From contig CM070722.1 in NCBI GenBank assembly GCA_036346275.1, positions 65,261,524-65,325,523 on the forward strand: DNA of 64,000 nt. The letters are read 5' to 3'. The stretch comes from Otatea glauca (Eukaryota; Streptophyta; Magnoliopsida; Poales; Poaceae). Of the stretch, positions 57,532 to 64,000 are shown one piece after another. Position 1 is the stretch's first letter; every line of letters starts with the position of its first letter. Below the pieces are notes generated by a model. The model made no database searches. It was not told the origin of the DNA and worked only from the letters and a program-made list of their open reading frames with translations. Position numbers and translations under genes: made by a program.

Positions 57532-57785
57532 GTTTCCTCTCTCTTGGTGCGTCCAAGATCTGTAACACTTGATGTGCAGCCAATGTCGCTACACAGTTGA
57601 GCTTGTTTTGTCCTGGTCGTCTAATGTAAACAGCAAACTATATGACTCAATGAAATCAATCAGTTATCCTTGTATTAATCTTCTTAAATTAGCGTCATTT
57701 CCTCTGTTCTATGGCTACATGGCATATAAATATAGATCGATAATGTGTCGATGATAATCATGTCGTTGACTTCCTATCGTTTTTG

Positions 57786-60551
57786 CAACCGTGTCAATCG
57801 AATTACCTTGAGAGCAACACATGGATCGATCTCCGCGCAAACACACAAGCACAAATTAACATGGATTGATAAGGAATTTTGTGCAATTTCTTCTCAAAGT
57901 TCGCTCTGGTTTCTTAGTATTTCTCAAGATGGATCAGCACATAAAATATCTGCCGATCGTCATGCTGCTCTGGAACTTTTTACCCATACACATGCATGTA
58001 AATATGTCCTGCTGTCCATGCGCGTGCTAGACTGGTAGGTCTGTTGTTACAGTACGTGCAAGCACTGGCATGCAATATGCTCGAATCACGTACATATGGT
58101 TGATACCTCCTCCTTAACTTGGCCAATGGACAAAATAGCAAGCTAGTGTAACCACAAAATCCGACAACAGAAGCAAGTTTCCAGCGGAAGAAGATTTGCC
58201 CGCACAAAGTGAACATGTTCGTCTGGAGGATGGCACACAACAGTTTGCATCTGTGAAAAAAAATCAGCAGAAGGGTCATTGGATTGGATACACGCTGTCC
58301 GTTGTGCTGCAGAGTTGATAAAAGATGGCAGCCATGCATTATTTCAAGTGTAAGTGCAGCAGAGCCGGGTGCCGGGAATTGTTCTTGGAGGATACATCAT
58401 ACACGGTTGGTTGAGTGGTTCTTGCTGACAGTACTTCGCCAAAGTAAGCCCTGTCGACGATACGGCGTCAATCTCAAGAAAACCTAGCAAAAATAGCGAG
58501 CTTTCTCTAGTGTCCGTGGAACGCGAGAAACGGAGCAAACACAGGCGAAACTCTGAAGCTGGTTACAGAAGTCTGTTTCCCAGCTCAAAGATATGCTTCA
58601 GAATCCCTCGAGGTCCTTGGCAGAGGCGGAACTAGGGGTGCAGGAAAGTTGCTGGGAAGCAACTGAGTGTTTGCAAGTCTGGGCAGACAACGCGGCAAGT
58701 CGCTCGGGCCGTCGGGCGGACGCGCGGCGCGCTGTACGGCAAGTGACTCGGGCCGTCGGGCACACAGCATGGGAGGCGGCACGGCAAACAGCTCGGGCGG
58801 GCGACAGCGTGATGCGGCACGGGCACATCCATTAGAAATTTTCTAGTTCCGCCACTGGTCCTTGGGAAACAAAGTGCAGGAAGTGCAGACATCTTGTGGC
58901 ATGCACCAACGGAGGGATATAGATCTGATTTCTACTTATACAGCATACACAACTAGTATAATGTATTGTAAGATTTCCCTTGGATCTGTGTTAATCGAAA
59001 TACTGTACACTAAGCCATGAAAATAACAGTTCTAAATTACCGTCCTCCCATGGCCACACAAGTTGTTCCCTTAGAAGCCTGCCTTTTGTAAGTCCCTTGA
59101 CACGTTTTTTTCTTCTGCAAATCAGGCCCTGTGTGAATGCAATTGCAAAAATAAATCCATTTTCCACCATAGAAGCATCAATATGTGACATGTGTTACCC
59201 GCCGCACCCATGTACCGCGGCAGGAGCCTGCACTCACGGATCACGGCCTACTGCAGTAGGAGCTGGCTATCGAGCTAGGACAACTTGGTAGGACTTGCAG
59301 TTGCGGCCAGGAAGCTCGGCACCTTACCGTCGAGTTGATGGAGAGTAGCAGCAAGCCTACTGTGATGGTCCACCAGCTGCTGCTGGGGTCTAGACCTCTG
59401 TCATAGTACACGGACGTAGCAGGTACACATATCAACTATCGATACTTCTGTCGTCAAAAATTATATTTTTAAGGGGACTAATACGCATGAAAAAAATTGG
59501 CAACGGGGCGTTTCGTTCCCTTCCTTTCACAGCACGGAATTACCCCGCCAGTGTCCAAGCCAGCGCTTGAGGGCGTCCACAATGCCTTCGCGTGGTCCAG
59601 CTCCTCGAGACCCATTGGCTCTTGCACAGACGGCATCAGGTGGCCGCGAGACGAACATTTCGCTCGACCGCAGAGCCCGTAGGGGCCGAAGAACCACGCC
59701 GCATGACCCCAGCATGGACCGATCCTGCCTACACCAAGCCTTCCATCATCACTAGATCCTGTGTACACGGCTCCAGATTGAGTATCTACCTGTAGACCAC
59801 GCGCACAAGCCTGAAAAACTGATGTGGTCTACCTACTTTGTATCTGTAGTCGCTGACAGGGGTCCTACTGTTTCTAGACCCGCATGTCATTCTTGTGTAT
59901 GTATTCGATATCCCTCACGCCTCAGCTCCGTCCACCGTGGACCCTCCTGGCCTGCGGCTGTGCAAGCTCTCCTTCCTCCTCTCCGGCGCGCTCCCTCCTT
60001 CCGCCGCCCGTCCATGAGGCTCACTTCAACGCAGCCTCTCTCGCGCTTGCCGCTTTCTCGCAGTGTGCCATCCTCCAAATAAAATCCTAGCCGCCGCAGC
60101 CGCCGTCATTCGAGAACGCTGGATCTTGGCGGTCGCTCCCACGCCTTTGTGCCTTACCCTTCAGCCGCTGCCGCCCTCCTCCGAGAAAGCGGTATCTAGG
60201 CGGTTGCGCCCATTTGGCCAACGACATCGGATCTGGGTGCGATTGAGGATGGTCGCTACTGGAATCCAGCACCAGCACACTCCATCGATAGCGGATGGAT
60301 GTGGGATGCACATAAGGCTAGCCGGTGGTGGCAGGACACGAGGCGCCGGTGGCACCAAACTGCAGAAGGAGAGGACCGATGGCGATTTGTATGAGAGGAT
60401 TCGGCGGTGTCGACTTCGACTTGCGTAGGAGGCGACAGCCGGCAGCAACAAAGCGTGAAAACTTTCCTTCTCAGTTTCAGTGTTGGGGTTGGAGCAGAAG
60501 CTACTGAGGGTTGAAGGAGATTGTGCTGCATGGTGATGGACTAACGTTTCG
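57786..60551. other. Spacer between the two duplication units
   Basis: Contains the hAT MITE at 58621-58857. Otherwise it has short ORFs on both strands and a GC-rich stretch (59930-60440) with leader-like composition but no recognisable domain. Confidence 0.5.
58621..58857. mobile_element. hAT-type MITE with 8-bp target duplication
   Basis: Ends CAGAGGCGGAACTAG and CTAGTTCCGCCACTG are inverted repeats. GTCCTTGG flanks both sides (58613-58620 and 58858-58865). The interior is 237 bp minus ends, GC-rich and with repeated GCTCGGGCCGTCGGGC. Confidence 0.88.
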
Positions 60552-62109
60552 CTGCCTTGGAGAGCATTGTTTCTCCTTCCCAAGTTTTTACCAAGAACAA
60601 GGTATAACTACTTGAACCTTTGTAGGTTGTTTTGCTGCTTCATTATTATCACTGAAATACACTGATTTGAGGTCTTTGGCGTGGGACCTTATCAGATGAT
60701 CTCAAGCAATGGTCAAGATCAACACTTTGGATCTGAGATTTTTTACTCTTCCAGCTTTTGTTAGAGCTCTGTTTTCTTCATTCTTGCTTTGTTGTATTAC
60801 TACTGTAAATGGACTTCAAGGAAATTAGTTATATAGAATATCCTTCCATTTCGTATAATAAAACTATCCAGATGGAAGGATTTCAAGATTAGTTTCATAA
60901 GCCTTCCAAAAGAAACACACATGTGCTTTGTTGTAGGTTTTATATTAACAAGATGATTGGTTCAAAATGGAGTCTAAGTGGAGAGTGTTGTGTATGCTTT
61001 TCTGAGTTCATCACTTTTCTCCGCCCCTAGCTGCTCCGTGCCCTCCGCAATGGAGCCCGCCGACGCGCTCGACGCCAATCCTCCCACCAGCCCGTGCAGT
61101 GACGCGACGTCGTCGTTGAGCTGGAGCACTAGAGGGAGGTAGCGGCGGGAGGGCGGCCGGGGCGGAGGGAGGCCAGGGAAGGAGCCGCGTGTCGAGGGAG
61201 GCGGGGCGAGGGGAGTGAGGCTGGCGCCGAGGGAGGCGAGAAATGGGGACTGCGATTTGCGGGCTTGCGGCGGGCGCAGGGGAATCAGGAGTAGCCAATG
61301 GGGGATGAGAGTTAGGATTTTGTTTTTTTAATGTATATCTCAAGTGGGGTCACATGTCATAGTATCCGTGAGTACTCAAACCTACGAGTAAAACTGCCAT
61401 CTCTAACTGAACCTGGGAGAAACAGAAATCAAAATTTAATCCAGCAGCCAGAGAGTGAGTACCACCCAGAGCATAGGCTGGCGTTCAGAGGGAAAATCAC
61501 TTGATGCTTGTCTGGAAAGAAAAGCTGTGAGGCGAGAGTGGCTTGTGTAGACAGCGTAACCTTCCTTCAGTCGCCCATGCAGGAAATGAAGGTTAGTTGA
61601 GTTTGAATTCCTCCCTACTGTGCCCCGCTGTACATGTAAGCTGTGAAGTTTTTCCCTGGTTGTCTGAGAAGTCCACCGAACTGGGGCAGTGCTGCTGCCA
61701 ACCAGAAATCCCTCTTTTGATCCCCTTGTTCCTTGGATTTTACTACTAGTAAGTTGGCAGATATAACGGAGCACATTGATTCATGAAGGAAACGGGGCAA
61801 GCATCATCAGCGGCATAGTAAACTCTTGGATCAAGAGGCTAGTTTTTTAGAGATTTTTTTTCTTCGAAACTAGAATTATCCATGTATTTAAATTTGAAAT
61901 ACCGCTTTGATGGGTTCACCTGACATAAACACAGATGGAATCCCTAAAGATTAACTGAAAATAAAAATTACCGCACACGGATGGCCCAAATCTGAAACAT
62001 TCGGTGGCTGCGTAGCCCAGACGGCGCGGAGGCAATCCGCCTAACTCCATCACATAAATTGACCGGATCACGCGCACTTGTGCTCGTCGGGCATGCGGAT
62101 TCCGGCGCC

Positions 62110-62117
62110 CTATAAAT
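62110..62117 (+). promoter_or_regulatory. TATA box of TFIIS-like copy C
   Basis: CTATAAAT about 105 bp upstream of the ATG at 62221, conserved with copy B. Confidence 0.6.
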
Positions 62118-62220
62118 CGCCACGGCGCATGGGAAGCCAGCGAATGCCAATAAGTTTCTCATCGCCCTTCTCTCCCATCCACAACTCCCAAGCTAGCTAG
62201 GCGAGTCTGCGTAACCCGCC

Positions 62221-63113
62221 ATGGCGCGCGACACCCCCTCCGCGGTGGAAGCCCTTCCCGCCGCCGCTGCATCGACGCCGCCATTGAGGCCGCGATCCGG
62301 ACCTCTCCGCGACGACTTCCGCGCTCGAGGCGGCTCGTCGAGATGCTCTGCGACGCCACAGACGACGGCCAGGCGGAGGGGCTCTGCCGGGTGCTCGACG
62401 AGGTGATGGCGGAGTCGCTCGTGACGCTTCAATTGGTTCCCGTGAAGCCGACGACGCTGGCGTCCACCGACCTCGCCAAGTCCGTCGGCGGCGTTGAGGA
62501 AGCACGGTCGGAGAGTCCGCGCCTCGCGGCGGCATCTTCCGCTCATGGAGGCGTCGGTCGAGGACGATCTCGTCAGGATCAGAGCCGCCATGGAGAAGCT
62601 GGACCAGGCAACACAGGAGGAGACCGATCAGCATGTCTGTTCGGATATTGACGAGAAGATGAAGCATCCTGCCAGGATCTTGGAGCCTTCGCCCAACAAG
62701 GCGGCTGCCGTCGTCGGCAGCGATCGTGCCAAGACGGCAAAGATCTCAGAGCCGCTGCTGCCCAAGAAGAGGGCTCCGGTTGCCGAGTGCGGTCGTGTCA
62801 ATACGGCTAGCATGGACGCGTCAACCAAGGTTTCAAACCCGCTGCCCAAGAAGGTGTCGCTGTTGTTGGCATCGGCGCGTAAGAATGTCGTCCTGCTCGA
62901 CGAGAAGATGGAGGCTACGGCGCAAGCTCGCGAAGGGTACCAAGAAGCGAGCACGCCAAGCGGCAGCGCAAGATCCAGGTGATCCAGGCGCCGGAGATGG
63001 TGAGGCAGAAGCAGCGGAAGATGCACCCCATCTTGAGGGTGCGGAGCCAAGTCAGCTGCGCGAGCTCCATGGCCGAGAGGACTTTCTTGATGTCGTCGCT
63101 CCAGAGGGTTTAG
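62221..63113 (+). pseudogene. TFIIS N-terminal (Med26-like) domain gene, copy C, frameshifted as read
   Basis: Aligns with copy B from ATG to TAG but is about 28 bp shorter through many 1-3 bp losses in three clusters (62225-62340, 62485-62555 and 62865-62950). Between them long stretches are identical to copy B, for example 62345-62480 and 62570-62860. The frame is lost in the first codons and regained in parts (LCRVLDEVMAESLVTLQLV is intact). The clustering in GC-rich segments with unchanged DNA between them suggests consensus errors, so this may be a working gene. Confidence 0.75.
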
Positions 63114-63598
63114 GTTTCCTCTCTCTTGGTGCATCCAAGATCTGTAACACTTGATGTGCAGCCAATGTCGCTACACAGTCGAGCTTGTTTTGTCCCTGGT
63201 CGTCTAATGTAAACAGCAAACTATGTGACTCAATGAAATCAATGAGTTATCCTTGTATTAATCTTCTTAAATTTGCGTCATTTTCTGTGTTCTATGGCCA
63301 TGTATTGTGTCAATCGTAATCATTCTGTTGACTTCCTATATTTTTAATAGATGGCAGAGCTCCTCTGTGCATCTATACCCCTTTATAATGCACGTAAACA
63401 ATTTTTGCTACGTCCACCCTAAATAATGCACCTCACTAGAGATGGCCTAACGTTCGTGCACCCAACAAAATGTCCCCCGAAACTTGCATTCATCAAAATG
63501 AACATCTCGGATCTTTCCTTAGCTTTACTCACCCACATCCGATGGCCATTATTTAGTGTGTCTAATCATCCCTGTGGCCCACAACAGACCTCCCCCAC

Positions 63599-63785
63599 CT
63601 ACATATTTGGAAGGAGAGCGAATCAAATAAGAAAATAAATAAGGAGGATCCGCATGCAAGGAAACCAGACTTGAATTTTTTACTAGCCAAAATTGTACGT
63701 ACTACATATTTGGAAGGAGGGCGAATCAAACAAGGAAATAATCAGGGAGGATCCGCATGCAAGGGAACAAGACTTGAATTTTTTT
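63599..63785 (+). repeat. Two-copy tandem repeat, 103-bp period
   Basis: CTACATATTTGGAAGGAG at 63599 recurs at 63702. Both copies share GAGGATCCGCATGCAAGG and GACTTGAATTTTTT. The second copy is partial. Confidence 0.85.
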
Positions 63786-64000
63786 ATTGTCTTGGCATTG
63801 TGATCGTATTTTTTTCTTCTGAATATGACTCTTCTCGAGACTTTTTTACAGATCTAGCCCCATAGAGCCTAATTTCAGCGCATGGAGAGCGCTGAATTTT
63901 TGTTTTCATTTTTTTATCTAAGGAACAAACGGTCTGTGAGTGCTGTTTAATTTTTTTCAATTTTTTTTCGCAGAACCAGCGGCCCGCGAGCACTATTTAA

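Larger units (their letters stand above)
54945..57785 (+). repeat. Direct duplication unit 1 (contains TFIIS-like copy B)
   Basis: Matches 60552-63345 at an offset of about 5.6 kb. Large AT-rich parts (for example 55640-56290 against 61260-61910) appear identical or nearly so. Differences are concentrated in GC-rich stretches as short indels. The left boundary is sharp at CTGCCTTGGAGAGC. The right boundary is ragged after TTGACTTCCTAT. Confidence 0.9.
60552..63345 (+). repeat. Direct duplication unit 2 (contains TFIIS-like copy C)
   Basis: Partner of 54945-57785. It lies in direct orientation and its own spacer shows that it is not a simple head-to-tail tandem. Confidence 0.9.

Noticed and set aside
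54945..63345. Assembly duplication of one haplotype instead of a real duplication
   Set aside because: The two units have different flanking DNA on both sides and different spacer content. A real duplication is favoured, although read depth was not available to exclude artefact.

Overview
This is a transposon-rich stretch of plant nuclear DNA, most likely from a grass. The signs are intron-bearing genes, GC-rich first exons, long-LTR Copia and Gypsy elements, a CACTA element with a Ulp1-type protease ORF, Mutator-like long-TIR DNA and several MITEs. There is no prokaryotic organisation and I found no CRISPR array, rRNA gene or tRNA gene. Only two host gene families are supported: one IAA-amino-acid hydrolase (ILR1-like, peptidase M20) gene on the minus strand (13735-20113, four exons), and a cluster of three single-exon TFIIS N-terminal/Med26-like genes on the plus strand (about 51829, 56611 and 62221), of which only the middle copy is open end to end.

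Layout. 1-7053: right part of a CACTA element (decayed TNP2 transposase, then a Transposase_24/Ulp1 gene, subterminal repeats and a terminal inverted repeat). 7472-10092: non-autonomous Helitron in reverse orientation. 10093-13734: mostly featureless. 13735-20113: the ILR1-like gene, with a MITE in intron 1 and a degenerate AT-rich block in intron 2. 21905-28335: a long-TIR element carrying a truncated plant-mobile-domain gene, itself split by a 3.2-kb solo LTR with TGGAG target duplications. 30757-51622: a Copia retrotransposon (TSD CGCCT) about 5.1 kb long on its own, inflated to about 20.9 kb by two later insertions: a complete 12.6-kb Sirevirus-type Copia element inside its reverse transcriptase (34211-46765, TSD GATAG), and a 3.2-kb solo LTR near the end of its RNase H region (47977-51158, TSD AAGAG). 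51829-63113: the TFIIS-like cluster, in which two copies lie in a recent 2.8-kb direct duplication (54945-57785 and 60552-63345).

The insertion order in the Copia stack can be read directly from target duplications and interrupted reading frames. The Copia element ends only about 200 bp upstream of the first TFIIS-like gene, just before its TATA-like box. A cross-cutting observation is that near-identical copies (the two Sirevirus LTRs and the two duplicated TFIIS units) differ mainly by short clustered indels at CAG/CTG and CCG/CGG sites. This resembles sequencing error in CHG-methylated DNA more than natural decay, so several frameshifts called here may be artefacts. I see no wholly new biological system.
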